Shown one piece after another: positions 36,895 through 51,183 of a DNA stretch of 64,000 bases. The notes beneath the pieces were generated by a model, which saw nothing but the letters and a program-made list of their open reading frames with translations, was not told the origin of the DNA and searched no databases. Each line of letters begins with the position of its first letter. The first letter of the stretch is position 1. Made by a program: the position numbers and the translations under genes. Source of the stretch: Lingula anatina (Eukaryota; Brachiopoda; Lingulata; Lingulida; Lingulidae); the NCBI RefSeq assembly GCF_001039355.2, contig NW_019775524.1, positions 275,902 through 339,901 on the forward strand, given 5' to 3'.

Positions 36895-37066
36895 CCGGTG
36901 TAACAGGAATGGTATCCCGCTAGGAACCGTAGTCCGCTTCCCATTACTTTGTACAGGTGACATTGGTCCAATAAACTAACTCCAAAACTCCACCTAACCC
37001 TAACCTGTACTTATCATAGGGGAACCCAGATTTCCATTCCTAGGACTTCCATTCCTGTCACACCGG
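36895..37066. repeat. fold-back element
   Basis: The left arm 36895-36912 (CCGGTGTAACAGGAATGG) and the right arm 37049-37066 pair with one mismatch. Weaker pairing continues inwards (left CTAGGAA against right TTCCTAG). Possibly a short MITE inserted beside the AT repeat. Confidence 0.5.
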
Positions 37067-37249
37067 GACAAATTGACCGATCCATCCCTATTCCTTATCA
37101 TAAAGGGTGAAAAGAGGGTGTGAGGCCTAAATACAAGAAAAAACCGCCAGTTAGATCATTTCTATGTTTTATTTCTCTCCATGTAGAATGAAAGCGAAAG
37201 AATAATTCTTGATTTGTTGGATTACTTTTTCACAATTGACCTCACGAGG

Positions 37250-37341
37250 TCCTTAACTGAATTTTACCATCCTTTATTTCAAGTAATTAATTTCATCCTT
37301 TATTTCAGTCCTTAACTGAATTTTACCATCCTTTATTTCAA
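37250..37341 (+). repeat. 33-bp perfect direct repeat, period 59
   Basis: The 33 bases 37250-37282, starting TCCTTAACTGAATTTTACCA, recur exactly at 37309-37341. The motif TTCATCCTTTATTTCA lies between, so part of the unit is present a third time. Confidence 0.8.
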
Positions 37342-40300
37342 GCATTGGACTGCTTGTTTGGGTCATTTATTGCTTGATTAATCGCATTAGCCTCTTTGTA
37401 TGGATTACATCTTATTTTTTGCAAAAACACCCATTAAGCCAGTTGATCGACTTAACTGCATACTAAATGTATGTTATTGCGTCTCAAAAGACCGAAATAA
37501 TAAATCTCAGCTGTCGTGTCCAACAGAGTCTAATTTTTACTCAAGACATTTTACCTGCGTTGCAGCCAAGCATGTCTATATTGAATCTTACTCATCATGT
37601 TTTTTGTCTTCTTTTTCTGGCATTTTGCAAACTAAGACCATTGCATATTATTTCCGTAGATACCAAATATTACACTTGCTGAAACGAAAAAAAATTTTTT
37701 TGGAGAGGTTCAGCTCTTTCTCTCTTTTTTAAATGATAGAGCAACAGAAACAGCCATTTTGTTTTTGGGGAGACACTTCCAGATTCCTACATGCGCCTAA
37801 ACTACTAACAGTTGTTGAAAATTGTACTTTCCCTGTAGCTATCAGCTGTATTCATGTCATGGAAGACCGAAAGGGACCTAAATTGAACTAGCGGTTTGCC
37901 TGGGTGAGACACATGTTCATCTTTAATTTACTCGTTGAAAGATTTTTAAGATTGAATTGTAAATCTTGGGAGGTAAATAAGCTATCATGGCTTTTCTTGC
38001 AAAATTCATAAGGCGAAATATTCAGTGATGTGGCAACTAAGGCGATATATCATTATTGATCGAGCTACAGTACCAAGGAAATTGCCTGCGTTAACTTTTC
38101 CAAATGATATTTTTACCTAAAAGTACACGCTGACCATACGAATTAATCCCAGGACATCGATCTCTCATCATTTCATCCTGCAGGTAATTCTATATGCTCA
38201 GTGACAGCGATGACCTAATAAAGTGAAGAAATTGCGGTTATGTTCGCGTGCACGGTTACCCTAAACAATATGTATTCATGCTTCAGTATTTCAGAAAAAT
38301 AGTTCCATTTGCAAAATTCCTAAAACAAGTATAAAAAATCGATAACATGGTTAAATGCAAATTCAAAAAATTCAAAATAGTGATCGATGAAGAACATATA
38401 TGTACGTGTTCCAACACTTATTAAGTACCGACATTTAATTTCTCATCCGACTTACGTGTGTTTTTGTATGTGCGAAGTGCGAAGTGTGAAGCGAAAAAGA
38501 AATATACAGGGCAATGTACACAGTTTCATCCTAAGAAACATGGCATTGGTCGCTTCAGAACAAGTCGATCCGCGGATCAAATATGGCCGACCCACTTAAA
38601 AGCAAGCCGCCTAATCCCCTGATGAACTCCCTGTGGAGGTCTAGCAATTTAATCTTAGATCCATTTTAATTTAGCATTTTTTGCTAGGCTCCTGCAGGGA
38701 TGGCGGTTGTGGTAGGCGGAGAGATTATTTGACATTGCTTTCCAGTGGTGTCGGATATGATAACCCGCGTACTAGTTCGTCCGAAGATAATCTGTTGTAA
38801 ATACGGCCTAGGAAAGACAAGCTGCGTTATACATTGTGCCTGGTACATGTAGAATACACTAGCTATTTTTAAAATCAAATGTCAAATGTCCCTCTTTCAG
38901 TAGTGGGATGTGTTAACAGGAACCAGACAGGAGATGAAAATGGTTTGATACGATGACATAGGATTTGCCGAATCAAAAAAACATTATTATATAAATCACT
39001 CTCACGGCAATGTGCATGTACTTGTTAATAGACTGTAATGGCAATCTGGAAATAAGAGCATATTTGACATAGCAGATGACAGTTTAAGTGAAATCCACAT
39101 GACATCAACTGGATTGAGCTGTTTTTGAGTGCGCCATTCCCCAGCATCGATATACTGTTGCTTTATTAATTACCTCTTACTTACAGTTGCTGAAGTGCTT
39201 TGTGCTAATGCTTTGTACCAAAACACGCAAATGGTCAATAAATACAAATGCCAAAGTATTATCACAGGGATTATTTGGTTTAAAATTGACCGAGCCTAAA
39301 GCACACAATGTGCCACAGCCATTTATAAAGCAATAAATATCATGGAAAATTTAACCATTTGCCCTAAACCACCAAGGCGTGGTCAGATTATCCAAAACTG
39401 TTGAGGTACATGTACTTTACCATCTATCGGCCCATTTTCATGTGACTCAAAACTTTAGAAGCTTAGAACTAAGAAACAGGTATATACATGTATATACAGT
39501 AGACATTAAATTTGCCAACTGTTTTTGACACGGCTGAGATATGCAGGATTTTATAACAAATATTATATTTAATTTTTTTTATTTACTTGTTTATTTTATT
39601 TTATTTATTATTATTATTATTTTATTATTTTTTGGCTGTACAGAGGTCGAACGAGAAATGTAGAGTGTGCCTTTAACGGAGTGAAAGATAAAGTCAATTG
39701 GTCAACTCACCCAAACAAATCTTGGGTAAATTTTTAGCTATTTTCTTTTAATGTAATTAAATGTGTATTTAATGTACGGACTTGCTGGATAGAAACAAAA
39801 CAGACCAAAACACCAAGAAAAGAAAACAAAAAAGAAACACTACATACTGCTTGACGCTTCACGCAGAAAGCCATAGAAAATCTAGTTCCACGCTAGGGTC
39901 CGTTCCAATTGATGATCGCACTTGCGTGATTTGGATTCCGTAATTTCAAGCTGTCTACAAGGAACCCTAGTAATTTCAAGTAATTTGTATAGGTGATTGA
40001 TATACCTTCTTTGCACATCAAAAGTAAGGCAAATGTAAACATTTGGCCTACTTTGATGACTCGGACTATTCGAAACATTGAATTTACGAGTAGCTCACCA
40101 AAACATGGCAGCATGGTCAAGAGTGGCCTTGTTACTTGTTTCTTATGGTAACAACCACCTCTTTTTCTCTTTCTGGTGTAATAACGTTAACACTGCCAGG
40201 TATATGTACATGTAACACAGCAATACTTGCAGTCACGTCCTTGCTATAACATCAATTCCACTCGCACAGTCATGCAGGCTTTCCATTTACAATGAAGCCA

Positions 40301-42001
40301 ATTTCATCGTGCGTTTAATCTTGGAAGATTTCCAAGCCTGCAGGCCTCAACCTGAGTGCGCAGTATAATTTCACCATAGGCATTTATATCGTTTTTATTC
40401 TCAGCAAGGTTTTTATCCCAGAGATATTCTTTTGATGTTAGTTAACCTCACCCTTTTTTAAACGGGAGTAGGGGATGAGAAACGAGCCAGATAATTCCGT
40501 ATAATATTTCACCTTTACATAAAATTCATCTCAATCTGTTGATTAATTTTCTAAATTTCAATATGAAGAAATGAAGGGATCGATGCGCGTTTATCAACTC
40601 TCAACAGCAAACTCCAGCTGGATGCAGGCTTTCATGCATTTAATCTACACTTATTAACGTTTATTTGTCTGTTTTTTGCATAAACTATTAAGGCACTATT
40701 ATGTATAATATCATATAACCAATAGAGCAAAATCATGGATAACCAATAAAACATTCATAAATGATAACTCAGTTTTAACGACGCTGGCATCAATTTACTA
40801 CTTCCAAACAAAAATGAGTGCGACCAAAAACGGCAATGCTTTTCGCTCAGTGGTACTTAACAAAATTGCAAAAGACTAATGAAAGATGAAAATATGACCA
40901 CATGCTTATCCCAGTCATACTTCAATGTCGATAGATAGATAGTTAGATAGATACTTGTTAGGGTACTATCGCACCTAGCGTAAAGCACAAACGTGTGAGA
41001 AAAATTACCCATGCGCAGTCAAACGCAAAGGGTTCGTCGTACACGCAGGCAAACGTTGGTGTACGTTCGCATACCCGGAAAATGTTTTGAGCATGTTCAA
41101 AGACAATTTCATTCCCTGCGTGTATCTTCATTTTGATTTCACACACTCAAAGTTGTGCGCAGGACACCCAAACCCAAGATAGAGGTGCATTTTACATGCT
41201 GATATATTAAAAAATAATAATAAAATTGACTGGATTCGAAGTTGTATTCAGTTATAAAAACAATTTAATTCAATTTTATATATACGTTTAATTTTTACCA
41301 TGTTTATACATGCCTATGACCTCATTTGCACCTCTTAATTGGGTTTTGGGTGATAATCCATGTCACATACGGTACTGAAACGTACGTCCTTACGCTAGGC
41401 GTGACAGAGCCTTAACTAACGATGTTCTATACACTTATGCATGGGAAGCTAAAGTAGAAATCATCATTGCATAAAATACATGTTTAGAAGAACATTCAGC
41501 ATAGTTTTGTACGTCTTGTTTCAAATATCTTCCCATCATGAAGTAAATAGTAAACAATAAATACTCAATATTTACATGTTTCAGTCACTGGATTACAGTG
41601 GATTACAGTTATGCGTCAAGGTTGTGTACAAGAATGTCCAATAAAGCGCAAAATGTGCCCTTAACACTGACTCTATGTCATTTAACAATTTTGGGACCAT
41701 CTTAATGAGCTATTTGTCTTAAGTCAATGACCTGCTATTGCATGTTATAATGATTTGACCGTTTTTACCGTTTTTACCGGGCTTACACCTTATGGTTTTC
41801 AGGTATAACAGCCCAAACACATATTATGAGCATAAAATATTGATAGGCTTAACTTTTGCCTCTATGTCTATATAAGTGACTGGTTAAGACATGTCTTCTA
41901 CTTACGTAGTCACGGTAGCACGCATTACATATCAGGCAGCCACCAAGGGATGATACAATGTAAGACGCAAGAGCTGGGGGAGGGTCAGGAGGGCTAAGCC
42001 A
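37342..42001. other. non-coding stretch, no gene seen
   Basis: AT-rich with no supported gene. One arm of the 8659-type element lies at 38568-38617, and a TTTATT/ATT-rich low-complexity run at about 39568-39632. Confidence 0.35.
38568..38617. mobile_element. single arm of the 8659-8782-type element
   Basis: CGCGGATCAAATATGGCCGA, CACTTAAAAGC and CTAATCC follow the same order as in the left arm at 8659. No opposite arm was found within 250 bases, so the copy is truncated. Confidence 0.45.
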
Positions 42002-42187
42002 CTCCCACTTTTTAAACCCTAAGCGCAGGTAGCAGTGGTCAGCTAAGGGGGCCTCCCCCCCCCTCGTCGCCATTTTTTAGTGGTTACCCCCTCTCCCACT
42101 TTTTAAACCCTAAGCGCAGGTAGCAGTGGTCAGCTAAGGGGGCCTCCCCCCCCCCCTCGTCGCCATTTTTTAGTGGTTACCCCCTCT
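42002..42187 (+). repeat. 91-bp tandem duplication, nearly perfect
   Basis: Unit 1 starts at 42002 and unit 2 at 42093, both beginning CTCCCACTTTTTAAACCCTA. The only difference is the length of the C run (around 42055-42063 and 42146-42156), which is longer by two in unit 2. The duplication is therefore recent, or an assembly artefact. Confidence 0.9.
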
Positions 42188-45100
42188 CTACCTAAATTTT
42201 GTTCCCATGCGCAGATGTACTAGTACGTTATCCTTATCATCTACAGGTAATTGTCTCTGTGTAAGTTTTTCTTTACTCGGTAATGTACTTTTATATAGAC
42301 AATATTCGCAGTATCAATTATTTGCCTGCATGTTGGAACGTTACAACAGAAATGTGAAGTCGCGCCGATGTATGCTGGTTCGACACGTATGATTTCCACT
42401 GTCATAAATTCTTTATTTAAGTTATCGAGGCTCATAATATGTATCCATGTATGTTTAATATAACACACTGAACGGTGGATTTTGGGAAAAGCTGGAAATT
42501 GTTGCTGTGAATTAATATCGTATTGCAAATGTTACCTCTATAGTGGTTAACACAGCGTTGTCACCTGTGATTTGCCAAATAACCTGCTCGATTAAAGAGG
42601 CATCGATAACACACTTTTGGATAAAATTGTCAAAGGATTCTGACAATGCATTATCTGCTTGCCTGGCATTCGATAAATTTACATTTAATTTAAAATCTTT
42701 ACCAATGCACTGAATTACGGCAATAATTTTATCACATTTGGTACAATATAAAGTTCAGAAATAATTCAATGAAGTGAGGCCATAAATATTTTAACCTACC
42801 CTTAATATTTCTCTCTGGACATAACACCTTTATATCAAAGTATCCTCAGTCAATTTGCCGGTCTGGTCGTGTCTTAATAGTCACCATAACGTTTTAGGTA
42901 TATGAATTGGAATGTAGAGCACATTCAAATGGTGCGAATATCAATGGCTGCGTATATCTGTGTGGCCTTTGCATTGCATCTACGTCATCTGCATCACCTT
43001 TAGCGTAACGGGTTTTCCTAACAATCCGAAGGCTACTGCTTGGCAACTACGTTAAATTATGAGAAAAAACAAATCTGCTGCTATTAATACTCACTGCCAC
43101 GTCAACCATGCAGATGGAGCGTGGCTTTCAGGCACCACGCTCAGATATTTTACAACAAAACTAGGCGACTAGTAAGCTTATTCCCAATATGTCTGCTTCA
43201 CGTCGGCATCACAGTTTATCATTTTTATTTCTTATTATACTCTATGAGGGACCTGCACATACTGAATCTTCCAGTCCTGTGGTTTTCCTTCCCTCTGATA
43301 CCAGGGTAGTTTTGATTAATTTAAGCCACGCCCATGTACATTAAAACGTGTAATTATACGAGTACGTTGGGAAAAAAAAGAGGCGTGTTCATCTGATTGG
43401 ATTCTACGAGAATCCCTACGAAGTTAGTTCGAACTATCTAATATCCCTACGATACTTTCGTTGTGGACACAACCTACGGGTCTTAATTCTGTGAACGTTT
43501 TTGGATTTGGTATTGATCTTGGTTATTTAGGGAAAGGTATTAAAATCATAAGAGAAATTAAAATTATGTGGTAGAAATTATGTGAAGGAAAAACGCGCAT
43601 TGTATGCATTTAAGGTCCATGTTATTCAGGTCAACAACGCATTTATTATATTAGTTAGCATGTGTCTGAGTTAACAAAGAAGAACATTCAGATTCACAAT
43701 CCCCAGTGCGCCGGTTTCAATACAGCAGATCACCGTGCCAGGGCCTGCAAAACTGGTCGGAATGTCAGTGAACGCTAAGAGCAGGAGCACTGTGTACTTT
43801 AAAGGTGCACACAACAGGATTTTGGCGCCAAGATTCATATTTAACGAATTATCTAACCTTTAAGCTTCCTTTCCTAACTATAACTCTGTAACAATTTTTG
43901 GAAAAAGTAATTAATCAAAACCAAAGCTGAAGCGATGTTTTTTTAGATAGGGAGGCCATTTTCATGCTTGAACTCTCTTGACTTCTAAATATTGCGAGAT
44001 TCTCGTGCTGCGACCTAAAACCAGTTCATGCTAGCGGGAAAAGACATCATGGAAGAAGAGGCTCAAGATGGTCCTTCAAGACGCGAAGAAAGATAACAAA
44101 CATTCCCGTTTGTAAACTACTTATAGTGAATATAACTCGATTACCCGCAAAGGTTACGTAAACATTTCCTCTTTCACTTCACGCTCACGTTCTCCACTGC
44201 TCGAGTATCAATCATTATTCTGTTTGATTACATCTCGGTGCTGACTCTAGAACCCGCGTTATTTCAAACTGTGTCAAGATGGCGGGATTAGAAAATGGAC
44301 GGTGAATATGATTTTTTTAGCGATATTGATTTAGCCCATTTATCTGTCATTTTACGTTTTTTAAAACGAGCCGGGGACATTAAAATGTTCCTCAGATAAG
44401 TTCAACAAGATGCAATCCATGCCCTCAGAATGCGTTTTTTAAAAATCCTATTATTTGTGGCTTTTATGAATTGAATGCATTATGCGATCGCGAGGAAACT
44501 AAATCAATCGATGTTTTCGGCATATAACAGGTGACATTTTGATATGATTCGACATTGTTTGGGGTATGAATTTTGCATTGAGCGCCAGAGGGACGTTCCA
44601 AAAGTTATTCAGTCAATACTTCAAAGTAGGCAACCAGAGGCAGCACCATGTAATAATATTTAAAAAGTGATTCAAGCCAGATTTTGAACACATTCTAAGA
44701 GTATGAAGCACTTCATGTTGAACTTAACTGAGGACAATTTAAATACCGTTTAGCCCGAGAAAATTCGTTAAAAATGAGTTTTCGGCAGAAATATCCTGTC
44801 TTCAAGTGAAATTTCATCAAATTATACACAAATTGTGAATTTGGAGTGTTTATTCTGAATTCCCCGAAGGGACTTCCGTACGCTGTTGCGTCAAAACTTT
44901 CATGTAGACTATAAAACAATGCCATTTGGGAGTTTTAATTAGAATTTTATTGAATTACTTTTTGGATTATGACTTTATTACTGAGCGCCACCGGGAAGTT
45001 ACCAAAGCTTTTGCGTCATGTCTTTTATTTAAGCTACGTGTACCAGGGGCAAAACCATCATGTATATTTCCATCAATTTCTGTCCAAAATAAACTCGACA

Positions 45101-48100
45101 TTTTACTGAACTGTCTTAAACTTTTAACTATATAAATTGCAGTTGTATCCGAAAGCTCGGTTATTGGTTCATTATATATCTCTTAGCAAAATATCAGGCC
45201 TGTCGAAAGTTTGTGGAAAAATTGTGGCAAATTTCTGCAAACTGTAATTCCTTCTTGCAAATTTGGATCAAATTAGCAGCAATAATTTTTTTCTTGCATA
45301 CTCCTGCATACTCGTTGCCTCAAACTTTAAGTTTGCAGAAACATTGCTGCGAACTTTTCATTTTGCTAATATATATGTGTACGAACACGGTACTGGGTAA
45401 CAACAATGGGACATGGGCATCAAAATTTCAACATGGCACTGATTGACTAGATCTTGGGAGACCGCTTTCAGCTTAGAATATGCATCGTATTTTGCTTTAA
45501 ATTCGTAAATTTTGGAAAATGTAACATTAAACACATATAAATATTATTAGTTAAGAGTCGATTACCTTCACAGAGTTGGGAAAGCACGCTGCGATCCTGA
45601 ATTGGCGATAAAACAGCAATGGCACGAAATCGTCTCGCGTGCGATTCACGACGAAAAGCGGGAACCGGCATAGCTGATTTGATTATTGTCATTTAATAGT
45701 AATGTGACTGGGTCATTACGTCATCAACAGAAATTTCCATACTAGCACTACGTCCTAGGACCAAATTTGAGTGAGGAAACGAAACTACACGCTGTGGTAT
45801 CGATGTCGTGCATTTCTGAAGGAATCGAAACTGGGTTGGGTCATAACATCTGTGATTACACGCTCAGATGACAGGATTTTCTCACACCTTGTTGTTTTGT
45901 GAAAAGCAGAATGGATCTCGGGTATTTTTAAAAATTCCAGAATTAAACGATTTGTATAGTTTACATCTATGGGAGATAATACTTTGTATTGCAGTTGAAA
46001 ACGGACACGGTAGTGATGCACAATAACCCGTTTTCTTCACCCATCAAAATTTATGACGAAGAACTATTTTTGTATTTCTCTAGTGTGTTAAATGATCCCT
46101 TTTCCACAACTTACAGCAGCAAAACAGACTGTTAAAAACAATCTGTTTCCCAGATTTTCGCACTGTTTGAGTGTCATTTTTAGCGAAGAATTAAAAAGTT
46201 TAAAATATAAAGTAATATTTAGAAACACAAAATTGTTTGTTAGAATAAGACAAACCCATCCCCTTTCACATGAAAGCCCCCCCCCCNAAGCTGAGATTAA
46301 ATCTAAAAGGCTCTTATAGGCGGAAAGCTTTTGATTCCAGACATCCAAAAATCAACTGCTGATAGACCTCTCAATGTATCTGAGATTGAAATTAAGACAC
46401 CTGAACCCGCCTTCTTTAATCTTCTCTACCAGCTGGAAGCCTTAGTCTTATTTCGGTAATGCAAATCATAGTTCAACGTCATTTTTTACAATTCATGAAG
46501 TCTCAAAAATAGTTTTCTTTCTGGTTACCAGAAATCGGTAGGAGCAGTAGATGTGTTTGTTTTCAACTTCAGACACAGCTGTACAGACGTAAAACCACTA
46601 ATTCATTAAATTATTGATAATGGACCCCCCGTGAAGCTGAACTTTACATACATTTTTCGTTTTAACTTAATACTTCACTTCTGTGCTATGGTGCGTGTAG
46701 TCATTTTGGTAAAAACTTATGTTGATATGCATGTTGCTAATGCACTGTATGTCACAGACTCTGTATATTATAGCACAATATATAACCTTAAAAAGCATTT
46801 AAAAAAATCAAGAAAAAGTAATAATGCCTGAGGGATGAGTTTGGCCCTCCAGCAGTGTTCATGAATCAGTATCAACCTTAATGATAGATGTATTCGTGAA
46901 AAACAGACATGTGGCATCAGTTGTTCATATTGTCTTTTTGACTGGGCGAGATGAATGCTTCGGAGGCAGAGCTTAAAACCCCGCAGTAAAGGTGTCCCTG
47001 GCGTGCGATGACACCGGTGCCACGCTAATGTAGGCATTTGCATGCTGTGAATCATTGAATGCACACTCGTTTGCGCAGAAAATGACCGTGCTTTTATCCG
47101 CCAGATGACTATCGTGTAAAATGAAAAAATTCCAAGTTAGATTCTTGCTAAAAAGATGTGGTTTGTAATGCTGAAGTGCAATTTCTGAACATAATTATAC
47201 GGATGTTTTGATTAACATTGAAAAAGAGTCTAACACCGCGGGCAGCAGTACAAAATAATTATGTCAAAGACAATGTAACACCTTTCAAAATACATGTAGT
47301 ATGCTTCTTATCAACAACAAACAATAACTGTTAAGGGTTTTTTTCTTTTTTTTTTTCGGAAGACAGGTGTGTGCCCATTTATATGTGTAAAAGTCAATAA
47401 AACAGCTAGTCAGTGTGTTCTTAATGATTGCATTGTAATCTATCCGACACAATGTCAATAAAGCTGCAAAAATCTCACAGTTAAGTGACGACACGTTATC
47501 GCTTGAACCAACCTTTAAAGGCCAATTTGAAATTGATAGAGACGACAGCTGTATAACAATTACTCAATCCATACCCTGGGACGAAAGCTTAGTTCTCACA
47601 TCTCCGACAACTTCTCAAATGACATTATTAACCTTATGCAGTGCAATCCTCTAGGGATACATTGCCAATGAATTTGACCTAAGCGGTGGACCATTATGTC
47701 TGTGGCAGTTGGGCACTGGACGAAAACTTTCACTTTTTTTTACACTACAAGACATGGGGGCGATAACTTTGAACTGTATTTGATAGTACATGTATTTCAA
47801 TACTTAAGATGTCTTATATCAATCTAACTTTTTAAATATTTTTAACGCTTTGTTAAAGCGTAACTTCCAAAATATAACAATAACTAGCTATTTAAGGCAT
47901 GATCTCGAACTTCTCCATGAACTAAACAATTTTAAATGTAACATAAAAGCATAATAAATACATTTTTAAAAGCTGACATTTTCTTCATCATTTGGTTTTC
48001 GATTTAAAAAACTTGTTTATTTTGATACTAAACATCCATCCCTTTAAAGATGTACTGTTTCGTTCCTCTGACGTTTTTTTTTATAAACCAACTCGACGTC

Positions 48101-48815
48101 ATAATAAACAATTTAGGTTTGTATTCGGACTTTCATTCAGCAGCTTCGAAGTTTAACACACAAACAAACGCCAAAGCTAACCTAATTAGTATCCTGCCAT
48201 CATTACACATTTACGCGTATTGTAACGTCGCATCCAGCAGTTGCAATGCTGTATTGATGCCACAGCTTCACCTGTCGCAATTCATATTTTGCGTCCTTAA
48301 TAATTTGATTGTGAGCGCGTGGTTTCAACAAACTGTAATCTTTTAGACGACAATGGATATTTTTTCCTAATTACTATTTTTAATTGTCTTTAAAAGAATC
48401 ATAATTTACAATATATACATCAAACATAAGCGTCCTCAAATTTTTCCTCTGAATAGGAGGACATTCTGATAAAGTCCCAGTATAACACTTCTCATTTACA
48501 TCTTCACCTGATATGAATTCTGCCACCACGCTGAGTGTTACATGAGTGGAAGATCGGCGCGTCTTGGTTACGTACCCAAAAACTACAACTTATATTTTAT
48601 TTTGAGATCGGATATAGCATTTTATAATTATTGGATACAAATGGTTGAAATAAATAAATATGTTGTTTTATAGACCACAAAAAAGTTATATCTGCTAACT
48701 TGCAATTTTTAAGAGTACTGTGGTGTTGTATTCCGTACGTCTTACATGTGCTGATGTTTTTAAAATATTTTGGGTCTTGGCATTGGTCTTGCAGGGCCTT
48801 TATACCATCACTATA
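42188..48815. other. non-coding stretch, no gene seen
   Basis: No supported gene. One ambiguous base (N at 46287) follows a C run. Diverged repeat units lie at about 44570-45060 (see findings). Confidence 0.35.
46287..46287. other. ambiguous base N after a C homopolymer
   Basis: A single N follows ten C bases (46277-46286), typical of an unresolved homopolymer length. Confidence 0.95.
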
Positions 48816-48836
48816 TCATGACGACGTCATGGCAAT

Positions 48837-48875
48837 TTGACGTCTTTGAGACGTAACTTGACGTCTTTGAGACGT
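48837..48875. promoter_or_regulatory. repeated CRE/ATF-like palindromes
   Basis: TTGACGTCTTTGAGACGT occurs at 48837-48854 and again exactly at 48858-48875. Each holds the palindrome GACGTCT-TTG-AGACGT(C). ATGACGACGTCAT precedes them (48828-48840 region) and a related ACGTCTTCGCAAGACGT lies at 49079-49095. TGACGTC is the core of CREB/ATF sites. No gene start is recognised next to the cluster. Confidence 0.35.
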
Positions 48876-49179
48876 CTTCCTAGAATATTGTGGAGGCACA
48901 TTTGAATCAAAAGAAGGCGTCCTCCCTTCGTCATAATGAAGTTTTGCAAACAGTTGTGAAACGTTTTGATAACGGTCATGTGTGGTCTTTACATTAGGAC
49001 GTACGTTCTCCAGCATCTTAAAGACGGAGCATTTTATAAAACATCTTAGCGAGGTTGTATGAACATCCTCCATCCCAGACGTCTTCGCAAGACGTGTTCG
49101 TGACCATGACCATGGACTGGAGCAGTTTCACCAGAAAAATAACGGGTAGACACACAGACAAGCAGACAGGAAACCATGG

Positions 49180-49198
49180 CAGACAGACAGACAGACAA
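49180..49198 (+). repeat. short (ACAG)n microsatellite
   Basis: About four to five units. Confidence 0.8.
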
Positions 49199-51182
49199 GC
49201 ACGAACATGGATATACCCGGTATACAGGTACATGTACGCATGCTTAAGTCACGACAAGCTATGGATGGGACTCCTTCCAAACTAGGTCTAAATAGTATTT
49301 TAATTGTACGGTATGTTAAATCATTTATGGTAGAGTTAAATGGATTTTCATGTTCATAAATCAAGTACGATATGAGTAATAACACGTGAAACGAGAAGGT
49401 TATGGTTATTGTAACTTGTTGATTGCTTTAGTCAATGCTTTCCATCAATTTTCTTCGGACATTTATGGAAATGAGTTAATTTTGTCCTGGTTACCGCGAT
49501 TTTCTTGAGAGCATAATACCTTGATGAGGACAGGGTTATAACTGCCTACTTTGTGTCAACATTTAGCGCGGTGTGATCTATATGTTTCTGAATACAACAC
49601 CCGTAAATGCACATGTAAATGTGAATCATTGGTAATAAACATCCGTACGCGACCACTTAGACCGGCTTATGTGGATTGTGAGCTACTTCTGTGTTCAATG
49701 TGGATAAAGGGAAATATAAGCATTGTAAACAGCGCGCGAGTAACACTGTATTAACAGAAATATCAAGTCAGGCTGAGACTCAATATTGAGTCCTAGTGTT
49801 CGATGACAAGCGCATCAATAATTATCCTATGATAATTCCATTAGTAGACCACCTCAATGAATAGAGTGAGCTGTGTAAATACAATGTATGTGCTGCTGGT
49901 CGGGCTTCTGTCTAACCTAGTTAGTTACCCCCCCCCTTTTTAAAAATGGTTATGTTTCTGGTCGACGCGCGCGTCATTTTAAACCTTGTGCATTGCTCCC
50001 GTGCCACTTCTTTTGTAGGAGTCGGTGTGTAATTTGGCGCCAAGTCGGGGCGAGCAGTGAAGCACTGGCTGGAAGTATGTTTTGAACTCAAATAATAAAG
50101 TAAACTTTGGGAATTCCTAAACTTTGCGACATTTGGGTCCATAGCGTTTCTGTATATATATTGTACATGTACATATCAGGGGTATGTACATGTAGTTTAC
50201 AGATTAGTTGGACACCAGGCTATATGATATATGCATAAATACATGAATAGTTTACACAATTACCGTGCATATCCGTATTTAAAGTATGCAGCTACACAGA
50301 TTGGTTTTTATAGCCAACACTATAACGGCAGGCGGATGTAAAAGAGGGCAAATCATTATATGAGGGGCCTACTATACAAAATTACAATAAAATACTAGGG
50401 CAGGACACATGTGCTAGTAGGTGAGTGACTGATGCTGGACAATGTGTTTTGAATGTTTCCGTACAACAGATGTGTCTTTTGTGATCTAAAAGTCAACTCA
50501 CTGGTCGCTTCACTAATAATAAACTTACGTTTATCCCAATTCAAAATGGCGGTCAATAACTCTTATTTACACAAAGGATATCAACACTGTGCATTTCAAA
50601 CATGGATGAAGGTAAATTATGTTATTATTTTATCCTTGGATTGCTGAAATTAAAAAGCGACGACGCTCCCCTTAAATAGTGTTGTGCTTTTATTGTCTTA
50701 GACATCATTTGACTATAATATGCACCAGTCTACGGTGCGTTCTCAGTTTCATACGTGTTGCATGAAGCAGACGAGCGAAAAAAGGGCGAGGGACAGGAGT
50801 TGACAGAACAGGGAAAATAAGTACCAAGTATTGTTATTGAAAGCCACGCGCCTCAGCTGATTTATTTGAAACCCAGTACTAAACAGACCTTGGCATCAAC
50901 TCGAAGTATGGCACACGATGTCCATTAATCGGATTAAGGATGAAACATTTAAAGTAGTTACAGAGTTCATCTATCATACATGTATATACATTGTACATGT
51001 ACCATCTGTCTGCACTGTCATGTAACATGAACCAATCGATGAGTTAACTCTGAACTGTCTGAAGATATACATGTATACCCACAAAGGCTTACAGTACCAG
51101 ACAAACGATGCAATTAAGGTACTCTATTAAAGTGTGAACGTCCTTTGTTTCGAGATAATCTTTTTTATCAATATATTACTCA

Positions 51183-51183
<1 letters not shown>
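49199..51183. other. non-coding stretch, no gene seen
   Basis: No supported gene. Being downstream of the minus-strand GPCR, it may contain its 3' UTR; AATAAA on the minus strand occurs at 50866-50861. Confidence 0.35.

Noticed and set aside
37400-37732. 110-codon plus-strand open frame
   Set aside because: No recognisable domain, ends in homopolymer-rich DNA, an alternative overlapping frame is equally open; chance is enough.
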